A DNA stretch of 64,000 bases from Paraphoma chrysanthemicola (taxonomy: Eukaryota > Ascomycota > Dothideomycetes > Pleosporales > Phaeosphaeriaceae), in NCBI GenBank assembly GCA_020744225.1, contig JAGMWG010000014.1, positions 868,001 through 932,000 on the forward strand, read 5' to 3'. This document shows, one piece after another, positions 53,562 to 64,000 of this stretch (its first letter is position 1; each line of letters begins with the position of its first letter). The notes below the pieces were generated by a model that saw only the letters and a list, made by a program, of their open reading frames with translations, did not search any database and was not told the DNA's origin. The position numbers and the translations under genes are program-made.

Positions 53562-54599
53562 ATGGCACTCGTATTTTCGGGCTGGGTAGAGGAAATAGCT
53601 AAGCACTCCAAGGCGGCTGAGCTCAAGGACTTCCCGGAGATCGAACACGTAGGCTTGATCCCAGTCAGATTACTTGGTTTTGGAGGCCAGGCAGTTGTTG
53701 AACTCGTCACCGGACCGGACGGTATATTATGCGCTGCTCGCAAGACATATCTCGTCCAATCCGACAAAGATCCTCAGGCGATCCATATTGAAGCTTGCAC
53801 CGAGCTGCGCCATATGGTAAAGCTTTCCCCTCACCGGCATATCACCACACCGATCCTAGCGTACCGTCAAAATGATCAGTACCATATTGTTATGACGCCG
53901 GTAGCCGACAGTGGCTCGTTAGCTTCCTTCCACCAGAAGATCAAACTCAACCCAGCGATGGCGACTCGACAAGATCATAGAACACTCTGGCATTGCTTTG
54001 GCTGTCTTACAATGACGATGCAACATATACACGGAGCCAGTATCCGTTATAAAGACGTCAAACTCGAAAACATTCTTGTACACCAAGGCGAGCTTCTTTT
54101 CACGGATTTTGGTGTAGCATACGACTTCAGCCTTGGCCCGAATGGCCGCAGCACTACAGAAGGATACCCGGGCGCTCAGACATGGGTTTACAGCGCACCT
54201 GAAGTCTGGGCAGGTGAACCCCGGAATCGCAAGTCGGACATGTTTTCACTGGGAGTGGTTCTCTACAATGTTCTTTCACTTTTTGAACTTGAGCTCGCCA
54301 ATCTTCAAATATCGGGATTTTTCTGTTTTCATATCGATAAAATGATCGAAAAGATTGAATCAATCATATCAAGAGACGGCGAGTTAATTTTTCCGATCGC
54401 AGTGTACGAAGTTGTCATCGCTATGCTTAGGAGGGACATGTTTGCTCGCATTAGTAGCACAGATGCGCTTGCTAAGCTGAAGAGTCACAAGGAATTGTTT
54501 TGTTATTGTTGTTGGATGGAACTGGGGGGCGAGGCCACACAAGTGGAGAGAGAATGCAAGCAGGAGGATGAGACGAAACTGTTCGATATGAAATGTTAG
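53562..54599 (+). CDS. protein kinase, isolated, with YKD in place of HRD
   Basis: A single exon of 345 aa that is almost only a kinase domain. Visible are the glycine loop (LLGFGGQAVVELVT), the ATP lysine (CAARKTYLV), the helix-C Glu (HIEACTELRHM), the catalytic loop IRYKDVKLENILV, TDFGVAYD, the APE motif (VYSAPEVWAGE) and SDMFSLGVVLYNV, all in order. The catalytic Asp, Asn and DFG Asp are kept, so activity is plausible. The His-Arg of the usual HRD is Tyr-Lys. The C-terminal lobe is short and the tail is Cys/Lys-rich (KELFCYCCWMEL). This resembles the numerous lineage-specific fungal kinases rather than a core family; I cannot name it. The AT-rich, gene-poor setting fits accessory DNA. Confidence 0.8.
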   Translation: MALVFSGWVEEIAKHSKAAELKDFPEIEHVGLIPVRLLGFGGQAVVELVTGPDGILCAARKTYLVQSDKDPQAIHIEACTELRHMVKLSPHRHITTPILAYRQNDQYHIVMTPVADSGSLASFHQKIKLNPAMATRQDHRTLWHCFGCLTMTMQHIHGASIRYKDVKLENILVHQGELLFTDFGVAYDFSLGPNGRSTTEGYPGAQTWVYSAPEVWAGEPRNRKSDMFSLGVVLYNVLSLFELELANLQISGFFCFHIDKMIEKIESIISRDGELIFPIAVYEVVIAMLRRDMFARISSTDALAKLKSHKELFCYCCWMELGGEATQVERECKQEDETKLFDMKC

Positions 54600-55682
54600 T
54601 TTAGCGTTAGCATGCAGCGACATCATCAGGCTCGTCACTCTCCACCGCTTTCACAATCAAGTTTTCTTTTAACACAAAGACTGTACATCCTATCTTAACG
54701 GAGTGACTCGATTCCATTCATGTGCCATTGTTGTCCTCGCCGTGATTCCTAGCTTGAAGAGACTGTTATGACGAAGGGCAGAGCCGTGGCGATATTAGCA
54801 AAGCCCATTTATATTAATTTCATTTGCCACCAAGGATACAAAAGAAAGGATACGTCGCCACCGACAGTCTTGACCAACCTGATAAATTATGTCAACAAAT
54901 CCGAGGCTGACTTCGTCATCCTACAAGAGTGCAGCAATAAGCTGAGCTGTCGACGGCGCAAAATGCACCAAATGCACCAAATGAGTGATTTGAACTAGTC
55001 ACAATATACTGCCCTTATTGTCCGCGCAATCAAGGCCATTCAGAGGTTTTACTTGAGGGGACGTATACATGTGCTGCTAGTCGTTCCCGATTGATCATCT
55101 TTGCATCCTTTCAGAATCTGAACACACTTCAACATCCCTTCTTTCACCTCCATCGCGCACTCCTGGTCTATTTATTTTGTTGCTCCCTGCTTGCCGAGGG
55201 CATGCCCGACTTCTTGTACAAATATTCACGACACAGCTTGCATCAATCTAACATTTCGCTTACAGTAAGTTGAGCTCCTACCAGTATCTGATATGGTGTT
55301 GATCGAAAAACAACATTTGTATCGGGCCACTTCTTACTCTATTAAGAGTATTTCTGCCACGCGCCACTTGATCTAAGTGCACAAATGTTGGGCCTCTACT
55401 GTCTGTGTGTATGAGCATTGCTAGCTCAGAAGTAAGACCACGTTTTTTGTAAAGCAAAAACATACATTGTTGCATTGGAACAGCCATAGCGTAATGATCT
55501 TTTGTAAGAGTAGTGATACAGAGGTCAAATATGCACAGGACTTGTTCGACATAGGAGAATGCGGAAGGGGTATCATCCTTCTAAAAGACGCACAAGAGAA
55601 CCACCCAGGACGACCATCATCCAAACCCAGTCGCAGACTGAGCCACAAACATACCTCGTCGCTCATATTCAATCCATACCCT
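54600..55682. other. mostly non-coding between kinase and AAA gene
   Basis: Apart from the orphan ORF at 54768 I see no gene. Near 55245-55265 the sequence TCTAACATTTCGCTTACAG has the form of an intron end on the plus strand, but no exon around it makes sense. The stretch is AT-rich. Confidence 0.4.
54768..54998 (+). CDS. orphan 76-codon ORF, perhaps a gene fragment
   Basis: It starts at an ATG 170 bases after the kinase stop. The product has protein-like composition in the middle (TVLTNLINYVNKSEADFVIL, then QECSNKL) and ends in a short Met-His-Gln repeat (KMHQMHQM). The part EADFVILQE faintly recalls the DxxxLQE strand of endonuclease/exonuclease/phosphatase proteins, but this is far too short for a call. 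It may be a relic or an exon of something I did not solve. Confidence 0.25.
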   Translation: MTKGRAVAILAKPIYINFICHQGYKRKDTSPPTVLTNLINYVNKSEADFVILQECSNKLSCRRRKMHQMHQMSDLN

Positions 55683-57522
55683 TTAATCATCCTTCTCATC
55701 ACCACCATCATCGTCCTCGTCATCCTTCTTCCCCGGTACAGCCTCCATCTCCACCTCCCCATTCACCCTGCCTTTCCCATCTCTTGTCGTAATCTTGTAC
55801 TTCCCGCCTTCCCACAGATCCTTGAACGTCAATTCCTTCGTCCTGCCCAAACTCTCAATATCGCCAATGCGTTCCAGCGTCGCTTCCAAAAAGTCTTCGA
55901 AGCCGGGCTCACTACAGATATCGTTGAAGGCGCGTTGCATCGGCACCGAGTCTGCGCGCACCATGGCGTGCGAGTCGATGCTGAAAATAGATAGGTCATG
56001 GTGCTGCCGGATAAAGTCTGAGCGCGTCATGATGAAGCGCGCGCGATGAAGTGGGATTTGCGGGAGGATGTGGCCTTCTTCCGGGTGGTAGGTTCGATCC
56101 ATGTTGAGGTATGATTTGTAGAGAGCATTGGCAAGCACCATGGCTGTAGACTGTTGGGTGTGAATTTGTTAGTTGCTGCACCGCAAGGAAAACAAGATGG
56201 TGAATGGGACTTACGGCGTATTTCTGCTGGTCCATGACGTCGTCATCCATTTCTTCGCCGAGAATGGCGCAGTTGTTTAAGAACCAGATCTTCTCCATGT
56301 CGCAGATGTGGTTGCATTTAGCAATCATGTCTTCGGATTTGGCGACGCGGTTGAGGAAGGTGAGACGCCCGCCTATCTTGTCGTAGACCTCCTCGAGAAT
56401 TGACTCTTCCGGCTTCTCCTTCCAGTACTTCATGCGATAGTTCCGCAGCGCCTGCATAGCGCGCTCTTTACAAAGATCCTTTATTTGGTGGACTTCCATG
56501 CGGGTTGCGTGGTGCTTCAGCCGCTCAAATACCCAGTACTTGTCTGAGTTGATGATGACTGTTGCGAGATTGGAAGCTGCCCATTGCTCTGCACGCTGCT
56601 GGATGAGCTCCAGGAGATCCCGACCGTCTTCATCATCGCGGATCAGATGTGCCTGATTGATGATCAAAATCAGGGGTCGGCCGATCTTTGCACGTCGCCT
56701 GAGTGCGACTTTCTCAAGTTTGTTCAAAGCTCGTTCGATGTCGAGGATTGCACCAGCATCTCGAGGCCCACGAATGGAGAACAGTGATCCGATATTGTCC
56801 TCGTGGTATTCGAAGTCCAGACATCGTCCAAGCCGGATACGGAAGACTTCCAGATCTGCATGTGCCTCCATCATGGAGCAGCCTTCGCCATTTACTTTCG
56901 ACATGGCATCAATCAGCATGGAGCTCTTCCCGGTGCCCTTCTCGCCGAGTAATAAATGGTAGCGCCCCTTAGTTTCGCCCCAGACAATCTTGTCAATCTT
57001 CTCTTGCTCGTCACGTGGGATCCATCGATCGCAATCGTCATCATCATGCGTGACTTCTGTTCGCGTAGGCTCTCTAAACACTTCCTTTCCACTCGCAGCG
57101 AGATCAAGTACCGGATCGCCTTCCCGAAATGCGTTCTCCATCTTTTCAATGACATTCCACTTGTAGTACTTGGTGTACCCAATTCCGACACAACCGAGAA
57201 TGAAAATGCTGGCTCCAGTGGTCGCAGCTGCTTCGAACATCTTCCAGGCAGTGTTCTTCCACGCCTGCTTCTTTGCCTCACGCTCATCCTCCTCTTGCTG
57301 CGCATGCTCGGTGGCATCATCAACCGGATTTGGTGCGTCATTTCCAGGAGTTGGCGGACCAGTCTGGCCTGTGAGAGAGCGAATGAACGTGGGCTGGCAT
57401 GTCTTTACTGCGCCAGGACCTGCCTGCTGCAGCCGCTGTACAAAGGGATGCGATTGGTGGTGTTGAAACGCGACATGGGCACGCGCGAGTTGCGTCCTTA
57501 GGATGGGTCGTAGCATTAACAT
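55683..57522 (-). CDS. mitochondrial AAA-type P-loop ATPase, divergent Walker B
   Basis: Exons 57522-56215 and 56150-55683 (64-base intron, donor GTAAGT, branch CAACTAAC, acceptor CAG) give 591 aa. The N-terminus is basic and hydrophobic (MLMLRPILRTQLARAHVAFQ), like a mitochondrial presequence. Then comes a charged stretch, one likely membrane helix (TTGASIFILGCVGIGYTKYY, about residue 100) and the ATPase domain: Walker A as LLLGEKGTGKSSML and a Walker B-like strand LILIINQAHLIRDDEDG, where Asn-Gln stand where Asp-Glu are usual. Blocks such as LLELIQQRAEQWAASNLATV continue the domain. The C-terminal part is winged-helix-like and the very end is acidic (KKDDEDDDGGDEKDD). It belongs to a fungal AAA family (Orc1-like fold) of unknown role, probably at the inner membrane. 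It is divergent from CLU1. Confidence 0.8.
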
Positions 57523-58217
57523 TATTACCGTTGCGGTACCGCCCGCGTTACTTGTCGCGTGTCAGTCCACGTGCGCCGCAACACATGGAAGCTCAGTGGA
57601 CTCGGACAGAGAAGGAAAACTGAGGAAAATGATTGAATGAGAGACAGACTGAGAACAAAAGGAGATGGACTGGGATGGAAAGAGGGGTGATGCAACGGGT
57701 GCTATTCTGCGAGCTGTTGTGACGTTCAGGGATGATTAGCTGGATACCAAGTGGACGCCATGCTGAGCTGGCCAGTGCGTGATGCCAAGTTGAGCGGTGC
57801 GGCATGAGCGATGGTGCATTTTGGCGGTGGCACCGCAAACAGCATATTTCTGGTGTTGAGGGGCACATTTCAACGAGGATCACAAGAAGCTTTCGAGGAT
57901 TCCAGCTGACTGGAATGAGCCAGCTTGACAGGCCGATGGATGCAGCCTTGGGGGCCGTTTGTTCCGAGTCGGACGCGACCCATGGCCCTCGGAAGTGTGT
58001 GCGGGCTAGCGGCTTCGTCCGGGCATTCTTGCGGCAGAAAAAAGTTTTGGGAGACATGTCATGCCGCTGCGGAGCCCTCTTTCCTCCACATCCTCAGCGT
58101 GCGCCATTGCACATTAATGACCTCTCTGTGTGTCATTTTTTCGCCTCCTAGACCCGCCATTTCTCTCCGCAGTCGTTCCTTTCTGGGGTTGTAGAGTGCG
58201 TCGAATTCTCCGCAACC
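57523..58217. promoter_or_regulatory. 695-base divergent region, AAA ATPase / CLU1
   Basis: It holds the promoters of two genes whose products both relate to mitochondria. The short ORFs inside have no domain or splice support. No clear motif was identified. Confidence 0.5.
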
Positions 58218-61200
58218 ATGGCCGCTAGCAGCAATGACGCTTCCAAGTCCGGTGAGCTCTCCATACCACACGCGACCTTGGGTAGCACCGAGTCTGGTGA
58301 TACGCGGGACCGGCACACCTTGATAGTTTCCTGCAGCTATGGCTAACATCAATGGCACAGCAGAGGTTGCGAAGACGCCCAGCAAAGAGCAGGATGCAGA
58401 TGTGCAGGTGGAGCAGAATGACGACGAAGGTGCCAATGGCCAGCTGCCAGACAGTATGTCAATTGATGAAATGCAGCGGTTCTGATGCAGCTGATTGATT
58501 GGGTGCAGACATCTTCCAAGTCAAGATCAAGCTCCCCCACGAACCATTTGAGATGCCCATGACGGTCCGCACACTCATGCACGCCACCATGCCTCACAGC
58601 TTACAGTAGCAGATATCGACCGCCGAGCAGGTGCAAGACCTCCGACAGTCCATCATCGAGATGCCCCACACCTTCCAGTACTCGTGTTTCCATCTCGAGC
58701 ACAAGGGCGAACGCATCAACGACTTTGTCGACCTCTCCGAGGTTGCCGATTTGGGGCCAGACTCGGTGCTGGAGGTGAAGGAGGACCCATACACGGAGAA
58801 GGAGGCCCGATTACACGTGATTCGCGTGCGCGAGCTCATTGGCGCTGCTGGCGACCGCACCGATGCGCTGCACGGCATTCTGGCCGGTCTGTCACTGCAC
58901 GACACGGTTGGAGTGGACCAGTCAGGGAAGCCCAAAGAAGACGGCCCCGAGCAGTCGCCACTGGCCGACTATGACTTCAAGTCGTCAGGCGCCGTCAAGA
59001 CGCTCCTTCCTCCCCCAGAGGACCCCGCCCCGAAATGCATCAAGTCAATCGCCTTGTCTGCATGGAATCCGCCACCCTACCATCTCAGGACAAAGGGACA
59101 TCTTTTGTATCTTGTTGCTACGACCAACGAGAACGAGCAGCATCACATCACCAGCCATGTCACAGGCTTCTACGTGAACAAGTCCTCGAATGCCAGTTTT
59201 GACCCGGCGCCACGAGCAGGACCGAAAGCGCACCACACACATTCGCTGTTGACACTGCTAGAGGTTCTCTCGCCGTCCTTCGAAGCGTCGTTCCAGCAGC
59301 TGCTCGAGCACAATGCCAAGAAGGAGCTTCTTACCATCTTCCAGCTTTCAAACGCGATTCCTGCAAATCCATGGCTCGTGCCCCCACCTACCTCCTCTCT
59401 CACCACACATCAGCCGGATCTTGCAAGGACGCAGGAGAGCTATCTCATCTCTGGCGTTGAGAATACGGACACTCTCCGAGACTGGAACGAGGAGTTCCAG
59501 TCAACACGAGAGATGCCCAAAGAGGCAGTTCACGACCGTGTGTTCCGTGAGCGACTCACCTCGAAGCTGTTCGCTGACTACAACGACGCCGCAACGCGTG
59601 GTGCCATGCTGGTAGCTCGCGGGGAGATTGCACCTCTTAACCCTACCGAAGCGAAAGATGCACAGATCTTCGTCTACAACAATATTTTTTACTCCTTCGG
59701 CGCTGATGGCGTAGGCACATTTGGCACCGAAGGCGGTGACGAGGCTGCTCGTGTAGCCGTGGGCAAGGACGTTGTCGGTGTGCGTGCGGTCAACAATCTC
59801 GATATTCCAAATCTCTTCACATCGGGTACCGTGGTTGTCGACTTCCTTGGCAAGCGTATTGTTGGACAGAGTATCGTACCAGGCATCTTCAAGCAGCGGG
59901 ATCCTGGAGAGCATCAGATCGATTACGGTGCGGTGGAGGGCAAGGAGATTGTCGCAGATGACAAGTCTTTTGTGCCACTGTTCGAGCAACTATCCAAGGC
60001 TCTGCGCGTCAAGAAGCATCCTGTCTGGGATAAGGACAACGTGCGACACGAGCTTGAGGGCAGTGTAGAGACCAAGGGTTTGATCGGTACTGACGGTAGG
60101 CGCTACGCCTTGGATTTGTACCGACTAACCCCCCTCGATGTTGCGTGGATCGAGGCGTACTGGAGTGAGCCTAGCAAGGACGGGGAGGCGAAGCCAAACG
60201 ACAAGGACTACCCTCACCGCATGGCGACATTGCGCCCCGAGCTTGTTGAAGCTTACACGCGCTTGAAGCTCCGCGAATATATCGAGAAGGAGCTTGCGAA
60301 GAAGACCAAGAAGACGGAAATTCCGGCCAAGAAGGAGGAGAAGGACGAGGAAAGTTCGTCAGAAGAGGACTCGGACGATTCCGAGGAGGACTCAGATGAG
60401 TCAGAAGAAGACTCTGACGAGGAGGAGAAGCCCAAGACAAAGAAGGCCAAGGCCAAGGCAAAAGAGGTCGCAAAGGTAGAAGAAGGCGACGCCGAAAAGA
60501 AGGACGACGCCGACACCGAGCAAGACCGGGTCGACATCTCTGGCTTCTCTTTTGCACTCAACCCAGACGTCTTTTCTGGGCAGACTCCTCAGTCCGAAGA
60601 AGACAAGACCGAGTGGGCCAAGGACGAGGCTGATGTACGCGCCGTTTGCGAGCATCTCCAATCGGAGATCATTCCACGTCTCATCACCGAGCTCAAAGAG
60701 GGCGAGGTCGGCTTCCCAATGGACGGCCAATCGCTGAGTGCATTGCTGCACAAGCGAGGCATCAACATGCGCTACCTGGGCAAGATTGCTGAGCTTGCTG
60801 ACAAGCCTGATCCCCGCCTCCAGGCGTTGAAGCGCCTGGTCGTACAGGAGATGATTGCTCGTGGCTTCAAGCACTTTGCCAATTCGAAGCTGCGCAACGT
60901 TTCTGCACCTTTCTCGGCCGCTTGCGTCGCTCACCTCCTCAATTGCCTCCTGGGCGCTGAGGTCAATGCTAAGCCAGTGGCAGAGAGCGACGAGGAGATT
61001 AAGCAGATGTTTGCGACGCCTCAGGGCGATTTCAGCTTTGAGAAACTTACGCCTGAGACCCTGAAGAAGGAGGTCGTGGCTCAGATCGCTCTGCGATATC
61101 GCTATGATCTTGGCAGCTCGTGGGTCGAGGCTGGAAAGCAGCTGCAGCTACTCCGCGAGGTCTCTCTCAAGCTTGGTCTGCAGTTGCAGAGCAGGCAGTA

Positions 61201-62362
61201 TGCATTCACCAAGGAGGCATTCGCGAATGGCGCTGCTGCGGAAACACCAGCTGCGCCCCAGACCAATGGCCACTCGACTTCAAGCAAAAAGAAGAAGAAC
61301 AAGACCCTTACCCCTCCTCGTGCTGACAGCCCTGCCGTTAACCTGCCGGCGCAGACGTTCCATGCCGATGATATCCTGAACATCGTTCCGGTGGTCAAGG
61401 AGGCATCACCACGTAGCTTGCTAGCCGAGGAAGCTCTGGAGGCCGGCCGCATGTCCATCTCGCAGAACCAGAAAGAACTTGGCCAAGAACTGCTGCTTGA
61501 ATCCCTCCAGCTTCACGAGCAGATCTACGGCGTATTGCACCACGAGGTAGCACGCGCCTACCATACCTTGTCCAACCTGCTGTTCAACCTGGACGACAAA
61601 GCTTCCGCGCTGGAGCTTGCACACAAGGCTGTCATTGTCTCTGAGCGTACTCTCGGTGTTGACCATGCTGACACCGTGCTGGCTTACCTCAACTTGGGCC
61701 TCTTTGAGCATGCTTCGGGTAACACCAAGGCTGCTCTCGTCTATGTGCGCCATGCGCTCGAACTGTGGAAGATCATCTACGGCCCTGATCACCCTGACTC
61801 GATCACCACTCTGAACAACGCCGCGGTCATGCTGCAGGCGATGAAGCAATACCACGAGTCGCGCATCTGGTTTGAGGCATCACTTGCCATATGCGAGGAG
61901 GTCTCGGGCAAGACCTCGATCAACACGGCGACGTTGCTTTTCCAGACTGCGCAGTCACTGGCGCTGGATAAAGACATGCGCGGCGCTGTTAACCGCATGC
62001 GTGAATCGTACAACATTTTCAAGGATGTACTTGGAGCCGAGGATCGCAATACCAAGGAGGCTGAGAGCTGGCTAGAACAACTCACGCAGAGCGCTGTTAG
62101 CCAGGCCAAGCAGCTCAATGATCTCGCCAAGGGCAAGATCCGACGCATTCAGCTCACCGGCAGGAATCCTCTTCGACCTGCCGCCCCAACGCCGTCGGCG
62201 AGTGACGCCGCTGCTGCGGCGGGTAGCCAGCGGACCGGCAGCAGCCGTGTCGACCAGCGCAAGATTGAGGATCTTCTGAAGTACATTGAGGGCGAATCGA
62301 CAAAGACGCCAACAAAGAAGCGGCAAGCAAACCCCCGAAAGAGGACAACGCAGAAGTCTTAG
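58218..62362 (+). CDS. CLU1: Clu1/TIF31, clustered mitochondria protein (eIF3-associated)
   Basis: Exons 58218-58251, 58361-58453, 58509-58564 and 58613-62362 give 1310 aa. The first introns have donors GTGAGC and GTATGT. The third (48 bases) has a poor donor, GTCCGC, but its removal restores the family sequence FEMPMT/ISTAEQVQDLRQS. The acceptor of intron 1 is a tandem CAGCAG, so one Ala may be present or absent. The N-terminal ubiquitin-like part (FQYSCFHLEHKGERINDF) is followed by the Clu domain (NEEFQSTREMPKEAVHDRVF, VYNNIFYSFGADGVGTF, NLFTSGTVVVDFLGKRIVGQ), a Lys/Glu/Ser acidic insertion near residue 620, an eIF3-p135-type region (LKEGEVGFPMDGQSLSALLH) and C-terminal TPR repeats (LFNLDDKASALELAHKAVIV, LNLGLFEHASGNTKAALVY). 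Loss of Clu proteins makes mitochondria clump; they bind mRNAs for mitochondrial proteins. Confidence 0.95.
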
Positions 62363-62903
62363 GACCATTCTTCCACTGAAGCAGCCTCGGTTGCTGCTCG
62401 TCACCGACTCACCTCGGTGGCCTTACGGTTTCTTCTTGTATCTGCATTTCAGCATCGCTTGCTTTGTTTCCTGGAGTCTCACCGCGCCCCTCGGCTGGCC
62501 TGGCTATGTAACACTAGCAGTTTCCTTGCTCGGCATAGAAAACGGAGGATGGGTGGTGTACATGGCTGATGACGGAACTGGTTTACGCATGAAAACGACT
62601 GTAAATGTACAAAATATCATGGCAAAAGGTCTCTTCTCCTCAAAAAGTTACACAAGTAGGTCGAGCCAAGTGATTCTGGTGACGCTGTGATGGTGATTGA
62701 TCTGGGATCGTCGTCATGCTTGTTTGGAAATTTAAAGTTGACAATGAGGACCGTGCACCCTATGACGCCAACCATAAACAAAGCTCTTCCATCACACATC
62801 ATCCAACTACACGAGGCGCGCATCCTCCCACCACCTGCGCATTCTTTTTCGTGCTTCTGTCCGCCGACGTTCGACATTTAATCGACCGCAAGTCGCTTTC
62901 GCC
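62363..62903. other. intergenic, 541 bases, same-strand genes
   Basis: The 3' region of CLU1 and the promoter of the next gene. No ORF or RNA was supported. Confidence 0.55.
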
Positions 62904-63964
62904 ATGTCGTCCAGGCTTATTGACCGCACCGAGCCGACGGTGATCCCGCGCGCGCACGCAACAACACGGTCGCGCCTGCCGCCCATTCTGCGCATTCCCA
63001 TCCTTCTCGTCCTCAATCTTGGCCTCAAGTCGGCGTTGTGGAGCTTCGCCTCGAATTTTTTGAACCCTGAGCTGGGCGCGATCAGCAAAGTCCCGAGCGA
63101 GGCTGACTTTTGGTCGCTCTACTCGCCCGGCGCGCGCCTGCTTATGAATGGCGCGACAATCTGGATGAACTGGTACTTCAACTACGACTGTAAGGCAGGT
63201 ATCACTCTACAGGCAGGAATTCGCTAATGGTACCAGTCTATGATGTCTCAGCGCTCACAGTCCTCACCAATGCGCCGTATGCGTATCTCCTCGCAACCTA
63301 CTACGAGATCTCAACCTTCACCCTTGCGGCGCATGTAAATATCGAGGTCCTGGCCATTGCCATCCCGACGTATTTGTTGCGCCCACGCTCCATTGTCCAC
63401 AAGCCGAACGCGCCGCTGCGCAACCGCTTCCTGCTCAACAGCGTGCAGGTGCAGTTCTCCAACTCGCTCCTGGCCATGGGCGTGTACATTGTCGTTATCT
63501 GGGCATCTCTTAAGACAGGCATCACCAACCTGTTCCTAGTCACGCACTTCGACATCCCCACGCTGGAGACGGCACATCTCGAGACACCCGTGTCGATCCT
63601 AATCAAGATCTTTGTCGCAGGTTTCGCAGCCAAGGAGTTTTTGCTCAACCCCTCCATCGCTGCGCAGCCTCTATCAGGTGTCGCAACACCTACAGAGCAA
63701 TTCAACCCAGCCACCGCGACGCTCGATCAGACCATCAAGGCGAATGTGTTGCCCCTGGAGCGCCGAACGCGGACTCTGCTACAGCAGACCATCATTCTGA
63801 ATGTGTTCACATTTGTGAGCACAGTCCAGCGATGTATGACGCTCAACGGTGCCGAAGTCTACGGTGCTGCCGGGTATGCTGGACTGTGGGTGTTTGCGAA
63901 CACGCTGCTCGCACTCTGGTACTCCTGGGTTGGCGATACCAGTTCAGACTACGAGCCGTTGTAG
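62904..63964 (+). CDS. multi-pass membrane protein, unknown function
   Basis: Exons 62904-63189 and 63237-63964 (47-base intron, donor GTAAGG, branch CGCTAAT, acceptor CAG) give 337 aa. After a polar start (MSSRLIDRTEPTVIPRAH) there are about seven hydrophobic segments, among them ILRIPILLVLNLGLKSALW, ALTVLTNAPYAYLLATYY, IEVLAIAIPTYLLR, LLAMGVYIVVIWASL, VSILIKIFVAGFAAKEFLL, IILNVFTFVSTVQR and LWVFANTLLALWYSW. The loop between helices 5 and 6 carries a Thr/Ala-rich stretch (GVATPTEQFNPATATL). It looks like an ascomycete-specific conserved membrane protein; I do not recognise a named family. Confidence 0.8.
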
Positions 63965-64000
63965 CGGTCAGGCGGAGTTAAGTCGACGCAGCAGTGGAGA

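Noticed and set aside
61872..62075. short plus ORFs inside CLU1
   Set aside because: Alternative-frame shadows of the TPR region.

Overview
The window reads as nuclear DNA of a filamentous ascomycete (Pezizomycotina). The genes are broken by short introns of about 45 to 110 bases with GTRWGT-type donors and CTAAC, CTGAC or CTAAT branch sites. Several products are ascomycete house proteins in their Pezizomycotina form (Som1, Cox9, mitochondrial ribosomal protein L20, glycogenin with a long tail, Med15). A Dothideomycete, perhaps of the Mycosphaerellales, is my best guess, but that placement is inference from general impression only. Most gene models below were assembled by hand from splice sites; exon coordinates are given in each entry.

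Layout. 1-17.4 kb is gene-dense: a partial Ser/Pro/Val-rich single-pass membrane protein (minus), a DUF676-type serine esterase, a small membrane protein, glycogenin, an M20 dipeptidase with a presequence, MRPL20, an XRCC2-like RAD51 paralogue, SOM1, TAF8 and the tiny four-exon COX9. 17.4-22.5 kb is a gene desert whose left part is AT-richer. 22.5-46.8 kb is again gene-rich: Med15, a DUF7704 membrane protein, an F-box/WD40 protein, AP-3 mu, a DMAC1-like protein, a HAPSTR1-like protein, an F-box protein, a tandem pair of paralogous secreted proteins of unknown family, a four-pass membrane protein and ARPC5. 46.8-55.7 kb is gene-poor, holding only a possible spliced small transcript, an isolated protein kinase and one orphan ORF. 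55.7-64 kb carries a mitochondrial AAA-type ATPase, CLU1/TIF31 and a multi-pass membrane protein.

There is no operon-like or biosynthetic cluster logic. Several proteins are mitochondrial by family or by presequence (dipeptidase, MRPL20, Som1, Cox9, DMAC1-like, AAA ATPase, and CLU1, which acts on mitochondria), but they are interspersed with transcription (Med15, TAF8), trafficking (AP-3 mu), actin (ARPC5) and ubiquitin-adaptor (F-box) genes. Several pairs are divergent with short shared promoters (XRCC2/SOM1, TAF8/COX9, AP3M/DMAC1-like, HAPSTR1-like/F-box, AAA/CLU1).

The points most worth a second look are the tandem secreted paralogues at 37.7-41.0 kb. They differ in intron number, and the second copy has an in-frame TGA that an upstream same-phase donor could skip. 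Next come the glycogenin stop/rescue exon, the possible 51-base in-phase intron at 5.6 kb, the spliced small transcript near 48 kb and the lone kinase with a YKD in place of HRD.
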